The translations under genes were made by a program, and so were the position numbers. Positions 33,709 to 45,654 of a stretch of DNA of 64,000 nt are shown here, in pieces (the stretch's first letter is position 1; the number at the start of each line of letters is the position of its first letter). This stretch comes from Lineus longissimus. Lineage: Eukaryota > Nemertea > Pilidiophora > Heteronemertea > Lineidae. The stretch is from contig NC_088316.1 of NCBI RefSeq assembly GCF_910592395.1, positions 6,884,001 to 6,948,000 of the forward strand, read 5' to 3'. Under the pieces are notes generated by a model. The model made no database searches and was not told where the DNA came from. It saw only the letters and a program-made list of their open reading frames with translations.

Positions 33709-36703
33709 TTACATAGCTTCTTTTCCCATCGATAGCATCATCTTTGTTAGAGCAGTGGCTAATTCACTGTCAAGAGTGAAAGGTGGGGGGCCATCAAATA
33801 CTACCTTATCAATTATGAACTTTTTTTCAACTGTCAAAATATCATCTCTCCTTGGCCAGTCATAGGTATGCTGGGTGCGACTGCCAACACGCTCCAGGAA
33901 TTTGATTTTGACATTTTCTTCATCAATCAAAATGTCAATAAGCCTCCCAATGTAGAAATTGCGGGTTTGCCCCCGTGTGAAAAGGACCGCATAGAAATTC
34001 TGTTCTTCTAGTCTTAACTCACTGGCATGACTGGGCTCTTTTTCTTCACTCACTACTGTTGTCTCAATATTCTCAGGTACTTCAGTGCAGTGGTTGTTGC
34101 CCTTTTCACTACGCCAAACCTTCCACAGCATATATTCCTGCTGTTGTTCTGGAGACAAAGTGGAAAGGTCATCAACCACAACATCAAACTCTTCTATCAA
34201 ACGCTTCTCAAACAGATTCTTCTGCACCATACTAAGCTGGGCTTCTATCTTTTCTATTGCTGTTGAGCTATGCTGGCTGCTGTTTGGAATTATTGGGAAC
34301 TCAATTTGTTCAGGTGAATGGCAGGTACATACACCACAAGACCCCTTGCAGTAACACGACAGGGTGCGATGTCTGAAGCAACCAGGAGATGCGACATGAA
34401 TTTGGTGTATTTTAAGGGTTCCTTTGACAGATTTGATCTCATTCTCAATTCCATCTAAACTTGACTCAACACCAGACATGTCTTCTGTAGTGACAACAAA
34501 CAACTTGACATTCAAATTACCATCTAACTCTTTGAGCATGCTTTCCAGGTCTGATACATCCCTACCATATGCTACCGCACGATCTGCAGCATTTTTAATG
34601 GTTGCCCCAACACCATCTGCCGGACCCTTGCCATGACCACTCTCTAGGAAGTTCCATGAAACAAATTCGAATCCAAGATGGAATGGAATGTTACTCAGTA
34701 GACAGAAATTTGTTCTATTTCTGTATTGACTGGTTGGTCCGTCAGATACAAAGTGAAGTTTCTTAACACCTCTTGCCCTAATGTCATTGAGGACTGGATT
34801 CAAATGGGCCCAAATTGGGGCTGCCCCATGTCGTGTGTCAGAACTCAGTGTACAATAACACTTGACTGAATTATGAAATGCTACATGACAGGTATGCAAT
34901 GAAATTTGTCTTTTTGAAGCACCAAAGTGCATGCTCATTATTTCCTTCGACAGTTTACATTCATAATTTTCAGAGAAATCAACCTGAAGCACACACTCAT
35001 CAGGTGTAATTGAACTTCTGAGATTCCTGATCTGACTGTACTGGTGGTGCACCCTAAACTGATGAGGCATGAGTTCCTTGAGCTTCGTTTCAAATAAATC
35101 ACATACATTTTTAACAGTATCATGCAGCAAATCCTTACAGTGAACATTCACACTGATTTCCTGACCCTTGGTGGTGGATCGTATTTCTGTCTTGCTTTGC
35201 CATTGATAATAATCAATGGGATCAGGAAATGACTGAGGTACTAGGTCAGTGTAGATGTTCCTCATTCCATCTTTACAGCTTTCACATTTCAAATACATGC
35301 ATTTGAGCTCAGAAGGAGAACAGACAATAGATTCGACAATGTCATGGATGTTGTCAGTTTTCAGAATTTTCAACTGCCAGAGCTTGTTGGCTAGCAGCTC
35401 GCAGTTTGCATGCAATTTACAAGCTGTGGTATTCCTTGCTTTCAAATTTGGAGGTACCACATAAAAAGGCCGTAGCCTTGTGAAAGATGTGTACGAAATG
35501 CAGAGATTCGGGTTTTCTGCAAGAAACTTAAACCTCAAGTTTTTCAGCGTGTCACACTGGTAGCGCTTTTGTCTTTTCTCCTTCTTTAGTGTAATTGTTT
35601 CCCTTTTGCCAGATGCAGGCCTACTAACATCATCCCTATGGAAAAAATCAATGACCAGTTTAGTGATGGCAGAAGGGGGTTTGAGGTGTCCCTCATTCAA
35701 ATGTAATGATTCATTGATTTCATTTCTTCTTTTTCGGAGCTGTCGCCTTGACACTGACAGTTCCTTTTCCGCCTTTTCAATCATGCGATACTTTTTCAAG
35801 AGTTTCTTTGCACAGTCAACAATAACATTCTTCTTTTTCCTACTCCTGGAGTTACCTTCATTTCTGTTATTCTTGATTCCACTTTGGACAACAAATCCAA
35901 AGGTCAGCTGCTTTTTTATCTCGTCTTTATCCCCTGTTTTGACAAGTTGCTCAGCTTTAGTTGCCGGGGATGCAGGAACACCAGCATGAGTGCATGTACC
36001 ACTTGCCTGTATTTCTGTATCCATGGGAAGTGTTTTGTTTTTTCGCCTTAGCTTTGCCATTTCTGCTTTCAGTCGTTTTATTTCTTCCTTCTGGGCTTTG
36101 ATCGTGCGGTACGCCTTTTTCGACTCTCTCCGCAGTTTCTTTCGACCTGCAATTTTTTGGTGAGAAGGAACTTGGCCTGGTGTGACAGCACCAGCTGGGG
36201 TTGAAGGAGGGGTGAGGAGTGCCTTCCGACGTTCACAAGCTTGTTTGGCTTCCCTTCTCTGTTCACGTTTTTCTTTTCTCCATTTACGTCGCAGTGATCG
36301 CTGTTCTCGTGGTTGAAGATCACTGATTGTTTTCACCTTTCCTTCAGCCTTGCATTTGCGGTAGCTGAAGAAAAGAAAAACTATTCTTACTGAAAAATAA
36401 GACACACTATCAACACCAGTTACTACACGGACATCAACCCCTACTTCAATCATCAACTTTAGGCAGCAAGAGAATTTCTTTAGACATTTTTCAGATCGGT
36501 ACTGAAAACAGGGGCAAAACTTCAGCTTTTGCCCCTCCCCTGCTAACTATCATACACTCCCCTGGAAAATAAAACTGCCTCTTGTTTACTTACTAAGCTC
36601 TCTGTTTTTCTAGAGATGCAGCATATGCCTGTGGATCTTCTTGCTTTCTTTTGGCCCTAAGGGCCCTCATCATCTGGGTCTTCGTCTTTTTTTTAGGGGG
36701 CAT
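33709..36703 (-). CDS. Family A DDE-type transposase, copy A2, apparently intact
   Basis: Exon 1 36703-36594 encodes MPPKKKTKTQMMRAL...EKQRA. Donor GTAAGT (36593) and acceptor TTCTTCAG (36365) remove a 229-bp intron, splitting a Tyr codon; exon 2 runs 36364-33709. About 921 residues. The order is a basic coiled coil (1-160), a VSRPASGKRETITL helix region with ISYTSFTRLRPFYV (about 280-340) and Cys clusters (CKLHANCE, CMYLKCESCKD). Then comes the core: VDFSENYEC (Asp about 497), HFVSDGPTSQYRNR (Asp about 578) and SGHGKGPADGVGATIK (about 615). A Cys-rich knuckle (CYCKGSCGVCTCHS) follows, and a C-terminal barrel (about 825-905) with FYAVLF, FYIGRLI, IKFLE and YDWPRRDD. The start is chosen because MPPKKK matches A1 and an in-frame intron joins it. 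The catalytic triad's last residue is not certain. Nuclear transposase by inference. Confidence 0.85.
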
Positions 36704-36719
36704 CTTCACACCACTAATC

Positions 36720-37200
36720 TGGTCCCAGCCACAAACTGAAAAAAATCATTTTTTTATTTTTATATATTTTAGATAAAAAGGGTGAAATGGGACTGTGTGT
36801 TTTGAAGAGAACAGAATTTCTATGGTGGGCCTATTATGTCACATCTTCATCAGTTTGGTGGCAGCAGTGGGTCTGGGGTGGGGGTCCCATTGTCATAAAA
36901 AAAGGTCGGGCACTGGCAGGGGCGGGGCAGACTCTAGGGGTGGTGAAATTCGGGGAGGCCTAGTAAGGGCAAACGGGTAGGTAGGTAGAGGGGGAGCTGG
37001 AGTGGGGTTCCTTTTGGCTTGGGTAGCTATGGGTGGGTTGTGGGGAGAGAGGTAAAAATTTGGGCAGGGTCTGTACCGAGGCAGTAGGTAGGAGTAGGTA
37101 CCTACCTAGGTACCTCTGGTAACCTACCCAGCTCCCCTCTCTTGCTCTTTTTTTAGGCCTGCTCCACTAAAAGGAATGAGTGGGTTAAACGATCTAGCCT
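36720..37200. other. A2 5' non-coding region, G-rich
   Basis: Upstream of the transposase start, with an unusually G-rich + strand from 36840 to 37060 and a palindromic GTAGGTACCTACCTAGGTACC stretch near 37086-37110. It probably holds the promoter; no box is assigned. Confidence 0.45.
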
Positions 37201-37204
37201 CTTT

Positions 37205-37840
37205 ACCCAAATTTGTCTTTGATGTTACTAGTTGGTCTTTTATGTTACCCCATGAGAGTAACAAGAAAGACAAGTTATGGTAACAAGAAAGACACACCCA
37301 AAAGTTTTTTGGGGAACCCTGTAGAAAATGTAGACACAAACATGCCTTTAATTATGGCAAACTGTGTCAGTTACACCATCCAGGTTACTGTTTCAGATTC
37401 TTCTTGGTATCCTCCTCTGTTTTGCAGTAACAAAAAAGACGTTCTATTTGTGAGACACATCAGTTTGAAAAACTTACCAAGCTATTTTCTCCTCCCAACA
37501 GCTTTCTGAATTTCAAAAATGGAGCCAAAATGGATTACTTACATCCTGGTACTTTCAGAAACCAACACTGGTGACATCTATTGAACATTATTTTAATTAT
37601 TTTCCTCAAACTGTAATGATGGTAACAAAAAAGACATTGACCAACTCAAATTTGCGACATAGGTTTTCAGACTAATATTTCTGGAAGAAAACTGGGAAAA
37701 GGAGAGCAGAATGTGTTTTATGCAGCTTAACATTACAATAAAACTTATATAAAGTTTTGTATTGAAAAGATTCACAGAGAAGTGAGAAAAATCATCTCTA
37801 GTAAAAGTGACCCAACTAAATACGGGTAACAAAATGGACA
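37205..37840. repeat. A2 right subterminal motif array
   Basis: GTCTTTTATGTTACC (37232), GTAACAAGAAAGACAAG (37257), GGTAACAAGAAAGACAC (37277), GTAACAAAAAAGACGTT (37427), GGTAACAAAAAAGACAT (37620) and GGTAACAAAATGGACAT (37826). Same motif as at the left end. Confidence 0.82.
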
Positions 37841-38949
37841 TTTCGATCATAAATACCGTCCCATATTGATGTATTTTCACCTAAACTTGACCAAACAATT
37901 TTTTTAAAGTTGAAAAATGTATTTTCCAACAAAATAATTTACCTCTGGGTGTTTATTTTTGTTTAAATGGCTTTTATGTGATAATACACTTTTTACCTCT
38001 AAATTGCACACTTTGCTGAAAATGGCCCTTAATCACATCCGTTTTGGGGGCATTGAGCGCTAGTTTGTTTTCTAATAACCAGTCCTTCACATCCTTAACA
38101 CATGATTCCACGCGTGTCACCATCCGCTTGCTCTGCAAACTATCGCCACAGGGGGCTGACGCTTCAAGCTGATTGTCGTCAGCATACAGTTGGTATGGAA
38201 CATTATGTTCTTGCATAACAGCACTGAGTGGTAGAGTGTATATGGTGAACAGAACAGGACCAAGAACAGAGCCCTGGGGAACACCATGCTCGAGGACAAC
38301 AGAGTCCGAGCACATGTTGCCGATTGCAACTGAAAGCTCTCTGCCTGCGAGATAAGACACAAACCACTGGAATGCCCTGTCCGCAAGGCCAATGCGATGT
38401 TGAAGTCGACTCAAAAGTATATGATGGTCCACCGTATCGAAGGCTGCGGATAGGTCCAACAGCACTAGAAGAAACTCCTTTCCCACATCAAGTGAGCCCA
38501 GGATATCACTTGTAATGCGCAACAGTACAGTTTCTATGCTGTGTCCTTGGCGATAGGCGGACTGGTTTGGGTCGTATAGATTGTTCAACAACATGTGATC
38601 TCTTAAGCGCATTGCTACTATTCGCTCGATAAGTTTGGAAAGATAAGTCAAATTAGACACCGGGCGGTAATTCCCCAGTACTTCCTTGTCAAGTGTTGCT
38701 TTCTTAAGTAGCGGTTTGACCAGAGCGAACTTAAGAGGGACGGGCATGTGGCCAGTCTCAAGCGACAGGTTGATGATCTTCACTAGTACAGGCAAGAGTG
38801 GTTCGACGCATTTCTTCAGGAGCCACGTGGGGATAGGATCGAGACCACATCCTTTAGCTGGCAAGGAGAGGATGAGCTTCCTAACCTCGCTCTCTGACGT
38901 TGGTGCAAAGTCCTGTAGCATAGATGAGTGCAAAGTTGTGACCAAAAGA

Positions 38950-39416
38950 CCTCTCTAGCCACAGTCCTTAAAGTATTGAATGTGGCTGCAAGGTCTCTAA
39001 AGTCAACATTTGACCTCATCTTATATCGGTAGAGCAGCACACGGGCTGCAATATTCATTTTTTGGGCTATGTGGCCAGAGTCAGGTCTGAGACCTGAACA
39101 GTTGGTGATTTTCTCTTCAGACATCATCCACGGTGCCAAGAAACAGTTCTTCTTCTTACATAGGCGCCTTGGCCATGAATGCCTAGGATGTTTTGCGTTT
39201 TGATCGCATGGTTCACCACTGCCAAGGACTACATCCTTCAATGTTTCTGTCTTCTTGTCACCATTCGACACACACTTCAACGATGTAATAGGATCACTGG
39301 TATCCATGCCCGAAGAATCCGATGTGCCTGAGATATATGTCTGGTGTCCATCGAAGTCCAACACCATTTTCTCTGGTTCACCTGGCCTATCTTGATCATC
39401 CGAACTCTGCACCAAA
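38950..39416 (-). CDS. Unidentified exon, truncated by the LINE
   Basis: Follows an acceptor-like TTTTTTTGGTGCAG just upstream of 39416. It reads SSDDQDRPGEPEKMVLDFDG, then a Ser/Asp-rich stretch and a basic segment, and ends ARVLLYRYKMRSNVDFRDLA...NTLRTVARE, where LINE sequence takes over in another frame (about 38950). I do not recognise the family. The open frame, the acceptor and the well-mixed composition support it as real coding sequence of a gene whose later exons were lost or displaced. It could belong with the minus-strand exons at 41414-41942 and 43141-43318. Confidence 0.4.
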
Positions 39417-39429
39417 AAAAAGAATATGA

Positions 39430-41100
39430 ATTAGCATTATTTTCACGAGAATGGAGTATGTAAAAAAACACCACATGCTCAATTTCATTTCATCCTCTAA
39501 ACGAGAAGTGTCAAACAATTCAATTCCTTTTCACAGCAGATGTTGGAGACCAAAGGCATGTCAATGCACTGAGTGCAAGGTATTTGAGCATCATGATCAG
39601 CAGAAAAATATATTCCATTGGAAAATTGTATTTATTTAGTGTTTTGAAAGTTCAAGGCTTTCAGTTTACTTTATTCTGGATGGGAGAAATGGCAAATAGT
39701 AATGGTAATAATACCAGTTGTTGGTCGTGAGACAGTGGCTGAGTAATCAATATTTTAGCTCTATGGAAAGACAGGATTTAATTCGGAGATAGCTGAGACA
39801 TTTATTTCAGCTTCAAGAACATTTTAAGGGTTGACCATAGGCACCACATTTTTATACATCTAGACATACATGTATCTTGAGCTAATGCAGCAGTCAATGT
39901 GAACTCTGTACCCCCCCCTGTTCAGGCGATCGACACTTCATCACCATATCACAGGACTATGTACGTCCAGGATTCGACAATATATCCCACAACGTGTCCC
40001 GATCATTCACCAGGAAACCACCTAGCTCCAATTCTGTGGTACAGGGTTCGACTCCATAGCACTCCAGGAATTGTGATGAACGACAGGAATTCACTTCGAT
40101 TCAAAGGATTATGTTCATCCAATCCATCACATTCTAAAACCAATAAAAACCATTACTTAAGCTTCAATTTATTCAAAACAACCTTTATTTCAAAAATATG
40201 AATCACTAATCACTAGTTCAACAAACACAGACGGTTGACAGCTGTGGCAGGTTACTTATGACACATACTGTAGTTTGACAGCTGTGGCAGGTTACTTATG
40301 ACACATACTGTAGTTCAAGTTTTTTAGTATGCACACTGTAGGCCTACATTCGCTACGCATGATGTACTGGGCGTGTATACTAGTGTCTATACTAGTATAG
40401 TATGTAACATATTACACACGCAAGTGGCGCGGCATCCGGCCATTCCGCAGGACAATTGGATTGGGCTTTGTGAAACTGCGAAGTTCATCACTTGGACAGA
40501 TAGAACTAAAAAATCAGTCGCTCTCCCGTGCAACAATAATGATAATAGTTACATACTTCTCTGTTTTTTTAACTTCCTGTAGCTGCCGATCGCGATCCAT
40601 TTCCATTTCTGACATGTCGATGTCTGTCATGCTGCACGCAGAATGAACTGAGTGGGCCAGTATTTTTCGGGCGCCGTTTCGGGCTCCCCGTTTCGTACTT
40701 CGCCAAAATATCGATACAAATTCCTACGATCGCCAGAAAATCGCCGGTCGTACTATTCCGGTAACCTCAAGGCATCAACGATTTATCATCATATCGTTTT
40801 TGACTGAGCGCCAGAAAATAGTCGGTATGAATTATTCTAATACACCGGAAATCGCCGTCAGTTCGGCGACGATGTTGCGTCGATGTCTGAACAAGGGGGG
40901 TACAGAGTTAGCATTGACTGCTGCATAAGGAGTTTGAAACTTTAGGATAGGTTTGAGACAACATAAAGATGTCTACATGTATGGTCAATCCTAAAAAATC
41001 CTTGTCGACATTTAAAAATACATTGGACCCTGCAGTCATGATTAGCAAATATACTTTATGTGATAAAATGTCGACCACCAGTGAAGAAGGCAAGATGTAC
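39430..41100. other. Non-coding stretch
   Basis: No supported gene. It holds a direct duplication of about 45 bp (TTGACAGCTGTGGCAGGTTACTTATG repeat, 40234-40320) and a short TACTAGTGTCTATACTAGTATAG palindromic patch near 40378. Confidence 0.5.
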
Positions 41101-41109
41101 CACTACCAA

Positions 41110-41942
41110 ACAGAGGCAGTGGATTGATTTAGGCCAGACCCTTGATGAAGTGAATGTCACCTATTGCCTCTGAGGCTCCTGATGGGGGGGGGACATCAAA
41201 ATACATTGTGTCCAGGCTGGAGGAAGAATTGTAACAATGCACGCCATTGATTTTCCACCCATTTACAGATGTATCATTAAAACGGTGTTGGTCACCAAGG
41301 GTATGGCCTGAATCCACAGTTGTCCTAGCTATGACTTACCACAAGTACCACAGTATCTCTACATGTCACTTCTATAACATGTCCACGCTGAGCAAAATGT
41401 AGTCCTTTGACTTGGTGTTGTGGGATTGTCCATGGTGGCGCCAGAAAATAGCTTATACCAGTTACTTCATCCGTAAGTTGTACGTTTGCAGGGTAAAGAA
41501 ACACTCCGTTTTCGGTACTTTTTATACATTCCTTCAGGGTGCTGTATTCATTAACCGTGCAGATGCCATTTAATGTTCATTGAGCAGTGGTATTAATCCC
41601 TTTTGGAAGAAAAACAAGAGGCCATATGCCAGGCAGGGCCAATTGTCCTGTTTGACAAATCCTCACCCTATCTATGGGTGTATTGACATTTAAAATTGCA
41701 GAAAGTTGTTGAAAGTTTTTCGGTAGTTTTAGTGTTACACATGGTTTAGGCAATGCCCACAGACCTGGCAGAAATGGACATTCATGACTAGTTCTCTTTC
41801 TGGCAAATTCATGTTTACAAAGCGCACATCTCTTCACTTTCACTTCGTCTCTAACACAGCAATTCATAACATGTCTCTCAAATGAATTAGGGTGGCACAA
41901 GTGACCACATGTTTCGCACAGAAATCCATCCATTCTGCTCAT
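41110..41942 (-). pseudogene. Unidentified zinc-knuckle-like reading frame
   Basis: From 41942 the frame encodes MSRMDGFLCETCGHLCHP, then a CxxC...H...C...CALCKHEF cluster (at least seven Cys and two His in 45 residues), then LPKPCVTLKLPKNFQ and IWPLVFLPKG. It stops at 41579. A second frame picks up immediately (LNGICTVNEYSTLKECIK) and runs to a GTAAGT near 41344. A third (TTVDSGHTLGDQHRFND) follows to 41129. Either one decayed gene with two frame changes or neighbouring exons. Zinc binding is suggested by Cys/His spacing only. Family not recognised. Confidence 0.4.
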
Positions 41943-41949
41943 GGGAAAA

Positions 41950-43030
41950 ACTTCAAATGTGCTTGCACAAGCCTACAACTGAGCTGTGTCTATTTGTATT
42001 ACCCACCCATCAATTTGTTATGTAACATTTTATAAAAGGGCTGAGCCAAGTTGTAGTTCAACAAATGAATCTGCAAAGTGCATGATTGCCCCACTGCCTC
42101 AGAATAGATAGATACTCCTCATTCATTTTATAAGGTCAATGGCAAAGCATCTCAATATTTCTGAACATGGATGCCGCGCAGTGATGGTCAAGCAGTGATT
42201 GCAGTTACCTGCACTTTTCAATTACCAATTGTTTTCACTCTATTAACATGAGCGGTGGCAAATAATGCCATCGATCTTCTTGATTGAAAAGTGATCTTGT
42301 AAAGTGGATATAGAGCAATTGTTGACAGCATAATCACACTGAAGTATTTCATAATGTTCTGGCCTGGTTCATTTCTATTGACCTAACTGGGGTTCCATAT
42401 TATGAAATCATTATGACCCTGATTCAAGTGAATGTACACAATAGGCATTCAAAGCCCACAATAATTGATCCATAAGGCAATTGTAACTGGCTGTTGTACT
42501 ATTGGTTCACACTCAAAAAAAATCATTTTAAAAATTGATTTTTGGGTACTTTTCACCAGAAAAAAGGCAGCATTTTTATGCCCAATGTTTTAACCATAGC
42601 ACATTCAATTAACCTGACGATTTTCAGCCAACTGCTTGTATTCTTTCATTGAATAAAAGGCTCCAGAAAAATTCAATTGTCTCTAAAATCAGTCAGGTTA
42701 ATTATAATTCTTTATTTTCACCATATTTGATCATCACACAATGGAATACACCATCCCTGCAGAAGTGAAGTGAATCAGACTTTCAGTAGCGAAAATGCAT
42801 TTGATCAGATTTTCCTGCCATCACCTTTAATTTTGGTGCCCATATTGCCTGTATAGGCATGAGTTGTTGGGTACATGTCGACAACATTAGTTACAGCTTA
42901 CAGATTACCCCAACTCCACCTCACCTCATCATCATTACAGTGAACAAAACCAAAACAATGCACCTGCAACACCTTTAGCTATCTTGGGGGCAGGGCAGGG
43001 CACCCACCCCCCACCCCCCACCCCCAACCA
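41950..43030. other. Non-coding, includes inverted copy of the 23.1-kb repeat
   Basis: 42350-42832 is the reverse-complement copy of 23104-23630. A C-rich run (CCCACCCCCCACCCCCC) sits at about 43005. No gene is seen. Confidence 0.6.
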
Positions 43031-43140
43031 CACCCTCAATCACTACACAACGATAAAATCAACCCAAACACAGATCGTCTGCTTTAGTTTGAAAGTGGCG
43101 CCAAATGGCAAGAAAGCATGCACGAAAACTTGAGCAAAAC

Positions 43141-43318
43141 TTACTTCGTCAATTTCGTCATAACCCCCTTCGACATCCATATCTGACCCCCCCCCCCCCC
43201 CCCGGTCCCCCCAGGGGTCCTCCTCATCATCCCCACTCTCATTGGCGTCATAATCACTCTCGTCAAGGTTCGCCAACACATCTTGAATGGATAATAGATG
43301 ATTCGCCATTGTACACAA
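43141..43318 (-). CDS. Probable first exon of an acidic-start ORF
   Basis: The ATG at 43306-43318 begins MCTMANHLLSIQDVLANLDE, followed by DSD/ESGDDEED acidic residues and a Gly run encoded by a C17 tract (about 43187-43203). A GAA/GTAAGT donor at about 43141 closes the exon. An acidic, Asp-rich N-terminus with a DVL-x-LDES phrase is common at the start of piggyBac-like transposases, but no core was found downstream, so the identity is open. Confidence 0.35.
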
Positions 43319-43359
43319 AGTACGCTTACAATAGAATTTCTGTGTCGCAGTAAGGCCAC

Positions 43360-44300
43360 ATAAAAAAAAAAGTTGTTAAGCGTCCTTTTTTTTAAAAGTC
43401 TGGGTAGGGAGGGAGGTGTTTTTTTTTATTACCCAGGTTTTTCGAAGAAATACCTGGTTATTAAATTACCGAAAGTGCCGGGCGGTCAGGCGGTCAGGCA
43501 GTCGGGCGGTCGGGCGGTCGCTGTTCTCTTGTGACACTGATTACTTTAAAACGACTGGAGATTTTCTGTTGAATCTTTTTTTGTATACTGCTGGTAAGTA
43601 GACGTTGGTTCCTTTCGAAATCCAACTCGATTTGATTCATGGTTTAGCCACCAGAGGGCGCTTTGTGAAAAAACAAAATCTACCATAAGTCCCTTTGTAA
43701 GGGTGGGTTTCTCACCAGATTTTTATGGTAGGCTTTACAGGTGATGGCACACGATATATCACATGATTTTTTTTATTTCATCAATTTTTTAGTCCTATAG
43801 GTGGCGTGTTATGAAAAACTCGTATTGATTCTCGTCACACTGATAACTTTGAAACGACTGGAGATTTTCTTTTGATTTTACCTTTTAGCCATTGACACCC
43901 TTTAGAACTCCTGAACAGACCAAGTGTGGGTTCCGCAGGATGAGCGGTTTGGCCACTAGGTGGCACAAAGGAAAATTTTCCAAAAACTGTTCCAGAAGCT
44001 GATTTCTCCCAATTCTTTAAGTTGGGGATCATGAAACAAATCTGATCATAGAGAGCAAAGCTTTCTCTTTCATTATCAATAAGCGTAGTTGGCTCATTCC
44101 AGGCTAAAGAGATACCAAAGTGTGACCAGTGAGTGTGCAATAAAAGTAATCAAAACTAAACAAGAAAGTGTGCTTAACATTACCTTGGTATCATGGCGTT
44201 ATAATCCAAATGATATCAAGATAATCTACCCGATCATTTTACCATACCAGCCCCTTGAAACAGGTATGCACCAATAGTTCCGGACGCTACATGTCCACCT
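43360..44300. other. Non-coding stretch with GGGCGGTC repeats
   Basis: GGCGGTCAGGCGGTCAGG and CGGGCGGTCGGGCGGTCG at about 43479-43520. TTCCGGACGCTACATGTCC at 44277 matches the subterminal motif found beside A3 (52621 onward). No gene is seen. Confidence 0.5.
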
Positions 44301-45654
44301 GTTTTTAGCTCAGCTGACAAAGTCAGCTGAGCTTGTCAAACAAGCTGCTCAGTGGCGTCCGTCTGTCAGTCCGTCCGTCCGTCCGTCCGTTAAACCCATG
44401 GTGCACATTTTGTAACCGTAAGACCTAGAGACTTCAATTTTGCATTTCTGGATACTTCTGGTCAAACTCTACTTTCAGAACAAAATTTGTCGCCATTCGA
44501 CCTACTTCCTGCGAGCGAGAGCGCATGAAGGAAACTGGCCTATATCGGCCTAGGAGCAGCAGAATTAGTCGAAATATGCTTTAATATTAAGATAAAATTC
44601 TTGAAAAACTATTTTATTGAGAAAAAGTTCAAAATTTAAACAGGAGAGGGCGCTACCTGCCTTTTAATTATTTCTGCTGATTCAAATTCCCGCCCGATGA
44701 CGTCAGCCATCAATGAAGTCTCCTATTTGCCAGTTCTCAAAACATGGCAGCTACACAAAAAAGCAGCAGTAGCTCCAGGAATAAATCACTGTTCACTTCA
44801 GCTTCGTAATCGATTGTACCCCCACTTTATTGTGTTTTGTGTGGTGTTCCTATTCAATCAACGATGTGAGGCCTTATTATGTTGGTTTTAATTGAGAAGG
44901 TGCATTTTAGCGGCCTACGAAATACCGAAGCGGAGACAAAATGGCGGCATGTTGTTTACCTGATCCATGTGCAATAATCTTGGAGCTCAATGACACTCAG
45001 CTCGATGACGATGGCCCGCTACCTGGCTACGGGCTAGTACTACGGTAGTCTGGTAGGCGATATTATCACCAGTTCGTTTCAGTGGTAGTCGTAAGGTCTT
45101 TAGGGACTACTTTCAGAAATTAGTTCTTGAAAATTTGGCCACATTTCTGTGAAAACGATATCGGAAGTGCATGCTCTGTTATTCGCGATGACATCGCCGA
45201 TGTATTTTGAAGTGGAGAATTCCCACAGTATGTGCAGTGAATCGGCATGATTCTGTTCGCCTATTAAGTTTTAGTTCTACGATTCTTTCATGAGTAAAAA
45301 GTAGACATTCTAAGCAATACAATAATGTCACTCCCATAAAAATTGATTGGAAATTGAGGGAGCTACGGCACTCTCTTCGTAGGGAGTTCAAGGCCTAATT
45401 AGAATTTCAGAAAGAGTGTGTTTAAAGTCATTTGCAGCATAGAGCACATCAAAACAAAGATATTGGTGCAAAAATTTTTGAAATTGGTTGAGTGGTTAGT
45501 TTTTTATGGCGTTTTTAGTTCGGTAATTAGCAATATATTCGGTGAACTGTTGTCTTTAGGAAGCACTGTCTAATTGCATGTAATGATGTCTTAATGATGG
45601 TAATTTAGAGATCTTGCAAAACTCTCAAAAATAAGGTACAAAAAAGTCCACCAT

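Larger units (their letters stand above)
32940..38028 (-). mobile_element. Family A DNA transposon copy A2 (5089 bp), apparently intact
   Basis: Terminal inverted repeats of 21 bp (32940-32960 and 38008-38028) begin GGGC(G/C)ATTTTCAGCAAAG, with one mismatch. TTAA is duplicated at 32936-32939 and 38029-38032. Subterminal GGTAACAAAAAAGACA-type motifs cluster at both ends. It carries one two-exon transposase with no visible lesion, inserted in a LINE reverse transcriptase gene whose frame gives the empty site directly. It is the best candidate for an autonomous member of the family. TTAA duplication also occurs in piggyBac, Kolobok and some Sola elements; the core resembles neither piggyBac nor THAP-Kolobok as I know them. 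Confidence 0.92.
32776..38955 (-). mobile_element. CR1/L2-like LINE fragment split by transposon A2
   Basis: 5' to 3' on the minus strand, a reverse transcriptase frame (38945-38035) contains GCGLDPIPTWLLKK, NYRPVSNLTYLSKLIE, LLDLSAAFDTVDH, GVPQGSVLGP and the catalytic box YADDNQL. It is interrupted in LALNAPKTDVI. The frame resumes beyond A2 at 32935 with NIVSSRRTGSIAG and VRDLGVLLDQGMTMQ, then is lost at about 32815. The 5' end is truncated near 38955, where it abuts an unrelated exon. Endonuclease and the ORF2 C-terminus are missing, so the copy is dead. Removing A2 plus one TTAA restores the reading frame across the junction. Confidence 0.88.

Noticed and set aside
44277-44296. TTCCGGACGCTACATGTCC as proof that A3's left end lies left of R2 copy 2
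   Set aside because: Only one motif copy and no GGGCCATTTTCA-like end nearby; the cluster at 52577-52745 fits better.
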